This document shows positions 26,862 through 36,049 of a DNA stretch of 37,215 bases, piece by piece (the stretch's first letter is position 1; each line of letters begins with the position of its first letter). The position numbers were made by a program, and so were the translations under genes. The notes under the pieces are model-generated. The model worked only from the letters and a program-made list of their open reading frames with translations, was not told where the DNA came from and searched no databases. The stretch spans positions 1-37,215 of the forward strand of contig RFXN01000003.1 of the NCBI GenBank assembly GCA_009921625.1. Direction: 5' to 3'. Source of the stretch: Candidatus Fonsibacter lacus. GTDB taxonomy: Bacteria > Actinomycetota > Actinomycetes > Nanopelagicales > Nanopelagicaceae.

Positions 26862-27495
26862 ATGTGAGTCTCCAATCAATTGGTTCCATTCTCTCCTTCT
26901 TCAGAATCTCATTGACTTTAGAAAAAGGTTGCGAGCCAAAAAAGCCCCGGTATGCCGAGAGAGGTGATGGGTGGGGCGATGCTAGAACGTGCTTGAACCC
27001 CAATTCACGTGCTGTTTGCTCTGCAGATTTGCCCCATGCGATTACTGGGATGTCCCGTGGTACGAGTGATCTTAAGATTGAATCGGTAATAACTTCCCAA
27101 CCTTTTCCCTTATGAGCAAGTGGAGCGCCAGGAGCAACAGTCAGTATGCGATTAAGAAGCAAAACTCCATTGTCTACCCAATTACCGAGATGTCCCGTTG
27201 TTGGTGGGGGGAAACCCAGATCGCTCTCATACTCAGCAAAAATATTACGAAGCGATGGTGGTAGTTTCTTTATAGGGATAGCTGAGGGTACTGAAAAGGC
27301 TAAGCCTTCTGCCATTCCTGGAGATGGATAGGGATCTTGACCAATAATGATTACTCTCACTGATTCGCGTGGCAAGCTCAGACTCTTGAAAATTAACTCT
27401 TGTTTCGGAAAAAATTCCGCCCTACTTAACGTCTCTAATATTGCGGAGATTCGATCCGAATGAGGTTTAATAACTTCATTCCAACTATTATCCAT
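26860..27495 (-). CDS. ung: Uracil-DNA glycosylase
   Basis: VIIIGQDPYPSPGMAEGLAFSV; LLLNRILTV; ASPHPSPLSAYRGFFGSQPF. Confidence 0.96.
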   Translation of the reverse strand: MDNSWNEVIKPHSDRISAILETLSRAEFFPKQELIFKSLSLPRESVRVIIIGQDPYPSPGMAEGLAFSVPSAIPIKKLPPSLRNIFAEYESDLGFPPPTTGHLGNWVDNGVLLLNRILTVAPGAPLAHKGKGWEVITDSILRSLVPRDIPVIAWGKSAEQTARELGFKHVLASPHPSPLSAYRGFFGSQPFSKVNEILKKERMEPIDWRLT

Positions 27496-27504
27496 AGCGC
27501 TAAA

Positions 27505-28281
27505 TTACGCTCGCGCGAACCAACGTTGCCCATCGTATGCAAGAGAAATCGGAATATTAAAAGTTGCAGAGAGCGAATCTGGCGACAAAGTACTCATAAT
27601 TGGCCCTGCTGCAACCACATTACCTTCTCTAATTAGAAGAACGTGAGTAGTGCCAAAAGGAATCTCCTCAACATGGTGGGTTACTAAAACGCTCGTTGGC
27701 GAGGTTGGATCTAGCGCAAGAGCGGAAAGTCTGCGAACGAGATCTTCTCGAGCACCAAGATCTAGACCCGCCGCTGGTTCATCTAAAATTAAGAGTTCAG
27801 GATCTGGCATCAAAGCGCGCGCAATTTGAACTCGCTTACGCTCCCCCTCGCTCATTGTGTAAAAAAGTTGGTCCCGACGATCGCCTACACCAAACTGATG
27901 AAGTAGAGCCAACGCTCGAGATTCATCCCACAAGTCATATAGTTCGCGCCATCTTCCGGTAACTGCGTATGCGGCGGTCATAACTACATCTACAGCGCGC
28001 TCTTCTGGAGGGATGCGGTCTGAGAGCGCCGCGCTGGCCAGCCCTATTCGCGGGCGCAATTCAAAGATATCTACCTTGCCGAGCGTTTCATCAAGTATCT
28101 CTACTTGGCCGCTTGTTGGATGCATCAACGTGGCTGCTATTTGTATCAGCGTGGTCTTGCCTGCTCCATTGGGGCCCAGAATGACCCATCGCTGCCCTGC
28201 CTCAACCTGCCAATTGAGTGGGTGAAGAATCTCCTTCTGGCCCCTTCGTAGGGTTACCTGAGAGAACTTAAGGACCGACAC
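27505..28281 (-). CDS. ABC transporter ATP-binding protein (YlmA/ModF-like)
   Basis: LGPNGAGKTTLIQIAATL; YTMSEGERKRVQIARALMPDPELLILDEPAAGLD. Confidence 0.88.
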   Translation of the reverse strand: MSVLKFSQVTLRRGQKEILHPLNWQVEAGQRWVILGPNGAGKTTLIQIAATLMHPTSGQVEILDETLGKVDIFELRPRIGLASAALSDRIPPEERAVDVVMTAAYAVTGRWRELYDLWDESRALALLHQFGVGDRRDQLFYTMSEGERKRVQIARALMPDPELLILDEPAAGLDLGAREDLVRRLSALALDPTSPTSVLVTHHVEEIPFGTTHVLLIREGNVVAAGPIMSTLSPDSLSATFNIPISLAYDGQRWFARA

Positions 28282-28356
28282 AGATGGAGAACTTACCGCA
28301 CCAGTGATGTGTTAGAGCTTGCACGCGGCGCATGTGGCGACAGATAACCTTCTCTC

Positions 28357-29520
28357 ATGAGCACGGTGGTGATTCTGAGCGGTATGGATCGCCCTGGGAT
28401 TACCCAAACCCTTTTTGAAGAGATTGACTCTCTGGGAATCTCCCATGCCATCTCGGATATCGAACAAGTGGTAATCCACGGCCATCTCATTCTTACCTTG
28501 GCGCTAGAGATATCTCCCGAAATTCGAAATTCAGTGCTCGGCAAGCTCGATTCCTATGCGGCCACTCATGGATTGGAGCTACGCGCAGAAGAGGCCGACC
28601 ATCAGCATATCGAAACTGACACTGCAGATTCATTTGTACATGTAACCGTTATGGGGCGCGAGTTAACCGCTGGACCATTAGGAAAGATAGCGTCAATTGT
28701 TCGAGAAGCTGGTGGAAATATTGAGAGAATTTTTCGTATTGCGCACTATCCAGTCACAGCCATCGAACTTCTCGTATCAAACGTTGTTGTCGACAATATA
28801 AAGAAATCTCTCGCCGAAGTTGCAAACACGACTGCGATAGATATCGGCGTGCAGTCCGGTGGTTTGCAACGCCGCGCAAAAAAGCTTGTTGTCCTTGATG
28901 TCGATTCCACGTTAATCCAGCAAGAGGTAATCGAATTACTTGCCGAACATGCCGGCGTGGGCCCCAAAGTCAAAGAGATTACTGACCGGGCAATGAATGG
29001 CGAGATTGATTTTGCACAAGCACTGCAAAAACGAGTCGAGCTTTTAACAGGCTTATCAGAGAAAATTATCGATGAAGTAAGAGGCCAGATTACGTTAACC
29101 CCAGGAGCTCGGACTTTGATTCGGACCTTGAAGAAATTGCATCACAAAGTGGGTATTGTCTCCGGTGGATTTACCGAAGTAATCACGCCCATAGCGCAAG
29201 AATTAGGTATCGATTTTATTGCTGCTAATCATTTAGAGATAAGAGATGGAAAATTAACCGGCAAAACCAAGGGCGAGATTATTGACCGAGCCGGAAAAGC
29301 AAATGCGCTTCGCCAGTTTGCAGCGCTTGCTGATGTAGATTTGGCGGATACCGTGGCAATTGGTGATGGCGCCAACGATCTCGATATGATTGCCCTTGCG
29401 GGATTAGGTATTGCCTTCAATGCGAAGCCAGTAGTTAGAGCTAGCGCCGACACCTCAGTCAATACTCCATATCTTGATTCTGTGCTCTACCTCTTAGGGA
29501 TTCCTGGAAACGAAATTTAA
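28357..29520 (+). CDS. serB: Phosphoserine phosphatase with N-terminal ACT domains
   Basis: ACT-like N-terminus; VVLDVDSTLIQQEVIELLAEHAG; GIVSGGFTEV; AIGDGANDLDMIALAGLGIAFNAKP. Confidence 0.95.
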   Translation: MSTVVILSGMDRPGITQTLFEEIDSLGISHAISDIEQVVIHGHLILTLALEISPEIRNSVLGKLDSYAATHGLELRAEEADHQHIETDTADSFVHVTVMGRELTAGPLGKIASIVREAGGNIERIFRIAHYPVTAIELLVSNVVVDNIKKSLAEVANTTAIDIGVQSGGLQRRAKKLVVLDVDSTLIQQEVIELLAEHAGVGPKVKEITDRAMNGEIDFAQALQKRVELLTGLSEKIIDEVRGQITLTPGARTLIRTLKKLHHKVGIVSGGFTEVITPIAQELGIDFIAANHLEIRDGKLTGKTKGEIIDRAGKANALRQFAALADVDLADTVAIGDGANDLDMIALAGLGIAFNAKPVVRASADTSVNTPYLDSVLYLLGIPGNEI

Positions 29521-30362
29521 AGGCGACATGCGTGGATATCTGTGACCAGAATTCCACGCGCTCCGATTGCCCATAAATCATCCATAACTTTCTGGGCATT
29601 CTTTCGCGGCACCATCGCTCGAACCGCTGACCAACCCTCAACACGTAGTGGTGAAATTGTCGGCGATTCAAAACCTGGAGTAATGGCGCAGGCTTGATCT
29701 ATTAGATCACTCTTTATGTCGTAATCCATCAGTACATATTGGCGGGCAATAATGACTCCAGTTAGTCGTCGTATCAGATTAGTGCTCTCTTCAGATTGTT
29801 CTTTGGCGCCAATTAAGACTGCTTCACTCTCCAAGATAGGTTCGCCGATAATTGCTAGACCGGCTTGTTTAAGGGTTGTGCCAGTAGATACAACATCTGC
29901 GATTGCATCGGCGACACCTAATTTTATTGAACTTTCAACTGCGCCATCGAGCGAGACTATCTCTGAATTTATCCTCAAACGTTTTAAGGCCTGGGTAAGG
30001 ATTCCAGGATATGATGTAGCGATTCGTTTACCTTGCAGAGCGCTCTCAGTTGTTGAATTTGCTAGACCCGCTGGTAGCGCGAAGCGGAAAGTAGATTTTC
30101 CATAGCCAAGCTTTAATAAGATTTGCGCGTTAACTTCAGAATCAATCAACAGATCTTCACCGGTGATTCCTAAATCAAGTTCGCCCGATGAAACGTAAAT
30201 AGCGATATCTCGAGGTCTAAGGTAATAAAATTCGATATCGTTTTCAGAATCTATGGTTACCAAATCCCGAGCGTCTGTCCGTTGGCGGTAACCAGCTTCG
30301 CTCAGAATTCGAATAGAATCCTCGGCTAAAGAGCCTTTATTTGGCAGCGCAATTTTTAACAA
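29517..30362 (-). CDS. hisG: ATP phosphoribosyltransferase (long form)
   Basis: MLKIALPNKGSLAEDSIRIL; DLGITGEDLLIDS; ADAIADVVSTGTTLKQAGL; C-terminal regulatory domain. Confidence 0.96.
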   Translation of the reverse strand: MLKIALPNKGSLAEDSIRILSEAGYRQRTDARDLVTIDSENDIEFYYLRPRDIAIYVSSGELDLGITGEDLLIDSEVNAQILLKLGYGKSTFRFALPAGLANSTTESALQGKRIATSYPGILTQALKRLRINSEIVSLDGAVESSIKLGVADAIADVVSTGTTLKQAGLAIIGEPILESEAVLIGAKEQSEESTNLIRRLTGVIIARQYVLMDYDIKSDLIDQACAITPGFESPTISPLRVEGWSAVRAMVPRKNAQKVMDDLWAIGARGILVTDIHACRL

Positions 30363-30371
30363 GTTGCTCTC

Positions 30372-30641
30372 CTAAAGCCGCTCATAGACATCATCAACAT
30401 TAATTCCCCTGGCAAGCATCAAAACTTGTAGGTGGTAGAGCAGTTGACTTATTTCTTCAGCTAAATTCTCATCGCTTTCATACTCTGCTGCCATCCAAAC
30501 TTCCGCAGCCTCTTCGACAATTTTTTTACCAATTCCATGTACTCCGAGATCAAGGAGTTTCCCAGTGCCTGAAGTGTCATGCGGGGCTATGCCATAATCC
30601 CGGTCAGAGAGCTCATCCCAGAGGTCATCAAAACTTTTCAT
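30372..30641 (-). CDS. hisE: Phosphoribosyl-ATP pyrophosphatase
   Basis: [14 protein letters not shown]...[45 protein letters not shown]; next to hisG. Confidence 0.95.
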   Translation of the reverse strand: MKSFDDLWDELSDRDYGIAPHDTSGTGKLLDLGVHGIGKKIVEEAAEVWMAAEYESDENLAEEISQLLYHLQVLMLARGINVDDVYERL

Positions 30642-30694
30642 ATGGAAAGGGTATCTGAGGTGGCAGGCTCGGCGCTTCCAAACAGCGAAAACGC

Positions 30695-31351
30695 TTACAT
30701 AGTGGCGAGTTCGCGAAGATGTTCCACCATTTGCGCTGGGTTGTCAGATTTATAAACGGCAGATCCAGCTACAAAGGTATCCGCTCCTGCTTCAGCGGCA
30801 AGTTGAATAGTGTTCGGAGATATGCCGCCATCTACTTGAAGCCAAACTCCACGGTCATTCTTGCCGAGCGCCTTGCGCACGGATTTAACCTTTTCAAGCA
30901 TTTCCACCATAAAACTTTGACCGCCAAAACCTGGTTCAACCGTCATGACCAATACCATATCTATTTCATCGCATAATTCTTCTATCGCTGAAAAACTGGT
31001 TTCCGGTTTTACTGCAACACCAACTCGAGCGCCTCGGGCATGAACATCATTGATTATCGCTCGCGGATTACTCGCTGCTTCGAAATGAAAAGTGACACTT
31101 GCGCTCCCCATCTCCGCAAATGCAGGAGCAGCCATTTCAGGCTCAACAACCATTAAATGTGAATCAACGGGTATCGGGCACTCTGCGATTATCTCGCTAG
31201 CTCGTTGAAAGTCGAAAGTGAAGTTGGGTACAAACTTATTATCCATGATATCGAGATGTATGAGATCAGATACTGCAGATACTATAGCAATCTCTTCATT
31301 TAGGCGCGAGAAATCAGCATTGAGAATACTTGGAGTGATGCGAATATCCAC
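30695..31351 (-). CDS. rpe: Ribulose-phosphate 3-epimerase
   Basis: [59 protein letters not shown]. Confidence 0.97.
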   Translation of the reverse strand: MDIRITPSILNADFSRLNEEIAIVSAVSDLIHLDIMDNKFVPNFTFDFQRASEIIAECPIPVDSHLMVVEPEMAAPAFAEMGSASVTFHFEAASNPRAIINDVHARGARVGVAVKPETSFSAIEELCDEIDMVLVMTVEPGFGGQSFMVEMLEKVKSVRKALGKNDRGVWLQVDGGISPNTIQLAAEAGADTFVAGSAVYKSDNPAQMVEHLRELATM

Positions 31352-31374
31352 GGGATAACGATATCAAGCGGAAG

Positions 31375-32718
31375 TTATATCTTTGTGAATAACGCAAGAT
31401 ACATAGCATCTGTTTTATGAACTCCGGGCCACAATTGAACATCTGGTCGATTCTCAAGTTCCATGCCCGCAGGGAAGAAACTGCGAGCGTCAACGCTCCT
31501 AATCTCTGGAAAATTTTCAAGTACCCATTCACGATTTTCGACAGTCTCCTCAATTAGTGGTGAGCACGTCACATAACCCAAAACTCCCCCTGGATGAAGC
31601 AGTTCTATTGCGGAAGTCAAAAGAGAGCGCTGCAGCGAAACCAATGGCTTGATATCTGAAGGTTTTTTACGTAAGCGAGCATCGGGCCTACGACGGAGCG
31701 CTCCCAAACCTGAACATGGCGCATCGAGCAATATTAGAGCGGCGCTTTCGGGAGCAACTGGAGGTTTGCTACCGTCAGCAACTACAAGTGAATTGGTAAC
31801 CCTACGCATTAATTGCGCGCGATGTTCTGAAATCTCCAGCGCTATGAAATCTCTTTTTTTCTCGAGAGCCCAGCGATTTAGCAACGCTGCCTTGCCTCCA
31901 GGCCCCGCACACATATCTAGCCATATTCCTGGCGCATCACCAGCAGCAGAGTAGAGAGCCTGCGCGACCAAATATGAACCTTGATCTTGAACACCAGCAG
32001 TTCTGTTATGGATCTCGATTAAAGATTCAGGATTTCCGTTGACATATCTTCCTTGCGGAACCCATTCACACATCTCACTTTGATCCAAACTTGCAGTGGA
32101 CCACGTTGCTCCAGGATATATAACTACGCTCACCTTCGGATTACGGTTGTTTGCCGCCAGCTCGCACTTGACCTCATCCATATTTTGGCGCCGCCTTGAA
32201 TACTCTTCAACAATCCACTTAGGGTGAGCAAATTCAATCGAGAGTGAGTCAATTACAGAACACTCTGATGTCAATTGATCGATCCAAACAGAGAGCGGTT
32301 TCTCACTGATTCGTCGAGCAACTGCATTGACAAATCCTGAGGCTGACCCTGTTTTATTTTTAACCGTTAAGCGAACTGCGCTATCTACTGGAGCATGTGC
32401 GGGAATGTTTAAAGTGAGTAACTGATGTGCAGTCATTCTAAGAATATTTCGCGGTACCACATCAATTTTGTTAATTTTTCTATCTGAGGTTTGTTCAATA
32501 ATTCGATCATAAAGAAGTTGCATGCGCAGCGTGCCATACACTATTTCGGTTACAAAATTCCGATCCCTAGGCTCAAGGTCACTATTCTGTAAATAAGAAG
32601 GCACTAGCAGATTTGCATATGCGCCCTTCTCTTCCACATCTAACAGCGCACGCAAGGCCAGATTACGTGCGGCAAAACCAGGTTCATTTTTTTCTCGAGC
32701 GTCCCGCCTGTTATTCAA
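31375..32718 (-). CDS. rsmB: 16S rRNA (cytosine-967-C5)-methyltransferase (RsmB/Sun)
   Basis: NusB-like N-terminus; LDMCAGPGGKAALL; LLDAPCSGLGALRRRPDARLRK; VTCSPLIEE. Confidence 0.93.
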   Translation of the reverse strand: MNNRRDAREKNEPGFAARNLALRALLDVEEKGAYANLLVPSYLQNSDLEPRDRNFVTEIVYGTLRMQLLYDRIIEQTSDRKINKIDVVPRNILRMTAHQLLTLNIPAHAPVDSAVRLTVKNKTGSASGFVNAVARRISEKPLSVWIDQLTSECSVIDSLSIEFAHPKWIVEEYSRRRQNMDEVKCELAANNRNPKVSVVIYPGATWSTASLDQSEMCEWVPQGRYVNGNPESLIEIHNRTAGVQDQGSYLVAQALYSAAGDAPGIWLDMCAGPGGKAALLNRWALEKKRDFIALEISEHRAQLMRRVTNSLVVADGSKPPVAPESAALILLDAPCSGLGALRRRPDARLRKKPSDIKPLVSLQRSLLTSAIELLHPGGVLGYVTCSPLIEETVENREWVLENFPEIRSVDARSFFPAGMELENRPDVQLWPGVHKTDAMYLALFTKI

Positions 32719-33472
32719 AGCGCTCGTATCTTTGCACTTTAGCTCCCCTGAGCCAATCCTGGGCTTTCATATCTTTCTTACCTGCAGGTTGTAAATCAAT
32801 GACTTCTAATGCACCTTCACCACACGCAATAACCAACGAATTTTTATCGCTTAAAACCTGCCCTGGCGCAAAATCCACCGTCAATTTATTATCGTGAATG
32901 AGAGCTCGATGTATCAACATCCGTTCGCCTCGAAATACGCTCCATGCGCTGGGAGCTGGATTGAATGCCAAAATCTTTCTACAGATTACTTCTGCACTCT
33001 CCGTCCAATCAATTTCTACTTCCGACGCGGAAATTTTTGGCGCGAGTTGGAGTTTCCCTGAATAGTTGAATTCAGATTGAGGAACAGGAGGTAAACCCGC
33101 GATGATTTCTCGAATTTTGGGGACGACTTCGTCACTAGCTTCTGCAACTAATTTAGCCCACACTTCACCGGTAGTTAATCCAGAGATAAAAGGATTGAGA
33201 AATCTCTCAGGAATTATCCGTCCATAAGCCACTACGAAAACTAGATCAATCTCGCGAAGTTTCTGAGATACCTCATCCAAATTCTCATTTTCGAATATTG
33301 GAAGACTGTTCTCTTTCGCCCACTTACTGACAGGCGATGACACTGGCTCGCTACTTCTACCTCGGGGTTTTGGTGGATTTGTTAAAACGCCACAGACTTC
33401 TATATTACTTTGAAATATTTTATCAAAAAGTGGAAGCACCATTGCTGGTGTTCCCGCGAGAAAAATCCGCAC
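32711..33472 (-). pseudogene. fmt: Methionyl-tRNA formyltransferase lacking its catalytic core (in-frame internal deletion near 33180)
   Basis: VRIFLAGTPAMVLPLFD N-terminus and VVAYGRIIPERFLN, then LTTGEVWAKLVAEASDEVVPKI and the C-terminal domain (QLAPKISASEVEIDW). The WxNLHFSLLPxxRGAAP and xDTG segments are absent; 253 aa. GTG start overlaps the def stop (TAGTG). Confidence 0.82.
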
Positions 33473-34017
33473 TAGAAACCAAAACCACGTGTATCGTGTG
33501 GCGAGAGTCGAATTTCCGGCGCGGAAATTCCAAACCATTCGCTCTCTTTGATGTCATGCAGAGCTTTCTTTCGCGTTTCTTTATCCAAGCGATCAACAAA
33601 AAGGATGCCGTTGAGATGATCGGTTTCATGCTGAAATATGCGAGCCAGCAACTCTTCTCCGATTAATTCCACTGGATCACCATGCATGTTAAAACCTTTA
33701 GCAACAACTCTAAAAGCGCGGGTGCAGTTATACGTTAAACCGGGGATTGAAAGACAGCCTTCATCCCCTTCTTGTTCTATTTCGCCTAGAGATAAAATCG
33801 GATTAATGAGATGTCCAACTTCGTCATCGATTGCCCATGTAAATACCCGTAATGAAACACCAATCTGTGGCGCGGCAAGACCAGATCCGGGCGCATCAAG
33901 CATCGTATCTGTCAAGTCAGCAACTAACTTTTTGATCTCTTTGTCAAAAGCATCAACCTCGGTTGCCCTAGTAGCAAGAATTGGGTCACCGAATAAACGA
34001 ATGGGTTGAATCGCCAT
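33472..34017 (-). CDS. def: Peptide deformylase
   Basis: GSGLAAPQIGVSLRV; EGCLSIPGL; FQHETDHLNGILFVDR. Confidence 0.97.
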   Translation of the reverse strand: MAIQPIRLFGDPILATRATEVDAFDKEIKKLVADLTDTMLDAPGSGLAAPQIGVSLRVFTWAIDDEVGHLINPILSLGEIEQEGDEGCLSIPGLTYNCTRAFRVVAKGFNMHGDPVELIGEELLARIFQHETDHLNGILFVDRLDKETRKKALHDIKESEWFGISAPEIRLSPHDTRGFGF

Positions 34018-34034
34018 GAATCGATTCTACAATC

Positions 34035-36008
34035 TCAAAGAGCTATGGGATCGATCTTCACTCGCACGACATGCTCGCCTTTTGCCGACTGCTGTCGCAC
34101 CCGTCGAAATATTTCTTCCGTAACAAGATGTGTTTCATCATTTGGAATCCGTAGCACCGCTTCAGTCTCCCCATTAACCCCGGTTTTGGGGGCAGATACC
34201 AAGACATGTCCAGGCAAACCTCTGACCACTGAATTCACTGCTTGGTACTCTCCAAGAACTTGAATTGATTTAGCGATCGGAGGCAGGTGAAGCGATTGTC
34301 GTTCCATCAACTCCCGCTGACTTGCCCCGAGCCCATCCCAACGCACGAGAGCTTGAAGATTTCGGTTGCCGTAGTCAACATCGATAAACAGTTCACTCTT
34401 TGGGCGTAGCATCGTCGCTAATCCAAACCAGCGCCTGCGAGTATCTTCCTCTGCACCGAGCGCAGCGCGTTGCAAGGTTAAGTTCCCATTTAATATCAAT
34501 CCTGCGGCATATCCGAGCTCTGCGATTGGCTCGGAACCTGGAGTAGCCACTACGATTGTTGACTCATTATCTATATGATAAATCCGGTGCTGCAAGTTCG
34601 AAGAGATAATCACCTGATTTGGAAATGCGCGCCCAATCTCTTCGAGAATTCTCTCGTCGCCTATATTGGTGTTACGCAACTGGCGAGACTCACAGAAAGT
34701 GCAAGTCCAGTTATGAATGAGATTCCCACAGAGAAAGCATTCTGGAATTCGTTGAGAGTTCTTGAAGATAAGTTTCCCACCACAAGGACATAAAGCAGTA
34801 TTGAAGCAGCGACTGCAGGTTAAGTTAAGTACGTATCCTCGAAGTGGCACTTGAATGATAACTGGACCTGTTTTCAATCCTCGCTGCAGGGATTGCCAAG
34901 CAATAGTTGGCACTCGCCCACTTTGTTCAGGAGCGGCACGATTGGTAATAGCTCGAACTGTTGGTATTTGATCTTTTATTACTTCACTCCTGATACTTAA
35001 CAACGTTAGATATTTTTGAGTTATGTATTGAGTAGCAACGAGCGAAGGTGCAGGTCCAGCTATTATGAGGTGGGCTTTATCGATATGTGCCCGCATAATG
35101 GCAACTTCTCGGGCGTGATAATAAGGACTTCGCTGTTCCGAATAGGTATCACTGCCTTCTTCCCAAATAATAATTAAATCAACATCAGTCATGGGAAGGA
35201 GAACCGCGCTCCGAACGCCGACAACAATCTCTTTCTTGCCAAGTAGGAGCTCTACAAAACTCTCTTCTCGCTCTTTTCTCGTTAGTTCTGAATGCCAGAC
35301 GCTAATTTTTTCAGCAAGAGATTTGGTTCTCTTCTCTATGAGATTTACCATGCGATCTACATCAGCTCGATCGGGGAGTAACAGAATTATCTTGTGATGA
35401 CCGACTGTCAGTATTTTCTCGATAAAAATAAATGGATCCTCGCTTGGCGGTGGCGACCAAAACACGCGTATCGGTTGAGAGGTCTTTGGATTTTGTTTAA
35501 GAGCGCTCCAGAATCCACTTGGATATCGACCATCTTCCGGTGAAAGATTTTCTGATGCATTGAACATCTCTTTGGCATTATGAGCATTGAAATCTTCCTC
35601 GATAGATTTCTTTGTTAGCCGGGGTATTGCAAAACGGAGCACATCCCATCTAGTGCCGCCGTAATATTTTTTTACTTCAGCTACAAGTTCAAGAGTAGAT
35701 GCGGTCACCACCGGATATTTTTTAATAACCTCCGAAATAAAGCGCAATTTCCCATGAAAATTTGAATTCTCCTTCCGTGAAATCACTATTCCAAAGGTTC
35801 GTCTTCGATTAAAAGTTATTGAAACTAGCGATCCTGGAAAAACGTACTGACTCAGCTCTTCCGGTACGAGAAAGTCGAACTCGTCATCAACATGAGGTAA
35901 GCCAGTATCGACCAGAACGCTTGCTATTGGATCTACCTTTGCTTGGGCAGGAAGAGGCAAAGCGGCCTTTTCTCGTTTGAGACGAAGAGGAGGAACTTGA
36001 TGAGACAT
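34035..36008 (-). CDS. priA: PriA-like primosomal protein N' (actinobacterial type with degenerate helicase motifs)
   Basis: VLVDTGLPHVDDEFDFLVPEEL N-terminal domain; zinc-binding CSRCFNTALCPCGGKL...CFLCGN...CTFCE; no Walker A; WEEG where DEEH is expected. Confidence 0.88.
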   Translation of the reverse strand: MSHQVPPLRLKREKAALPLPAQAKVDPIASVLVDTGLPHVDDEFDFLVPEELSQYVFPGSLVSITFNRRRTFGIVISRKENSNFHGKLRFISEVIKKYPVVTASTLELVAEVKKYYGGTRWDVLRFAIPRLTKKSIEEDFNAHNAKEMFNASENLSPEDGRYPSGFWSALKQNPKTSQPIRVFWSPPPSEDPFIFIEKILTVGHHKIILLLPDRADVDRMVNLIEKRTKSLAEKISVWHSELTRKEREESFVELLLGKKEIVVGVRSAVLLPMTDVDLIIIWEEGSDTYSEQRSPYYHAREVAIMRAHIDKAHLIIAGPAPSLVATQYITQKYLTLLSIRSEVIKDQIPTVRAITNRAAPEQSGRVPTIAWQSLQRGLKTGPVIIQVPLRGYVLNLTCSRCFNTALCPCGGKLIFKNSQRIPECFLCGNLIHNWTCTFCESRQLRNTNIGDERILEEIGRAFPNQVIISSNLQHRIYHIDNESTIVVATPGSEPIAELGYAAGLILNGNLTLQRAALGAEEDTRRRWFGLATMLRPKSELFIDVDYGNRNLQALVRWDGLGASQRELMERQSLHLPPIAKSIQVLGEYQAVNSVVRGLPGHVLVSAPKTGVNGETEAVLRIPNDETHLVTEEIFRRVRQQSAKGEHVVRVKIDPIAL

Positions 36009-36049
36009 TAGCGCTCAACCCCTCCCTCGTATCGTGAGAGCGGAACGAG

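Noticed and set aside
34035-36008. PriA without Walker A and with WEEG instead of DEEH
   Set aside because: Degenerate, probably non-helicase PriA is a known trait of actinobacteria; not new.
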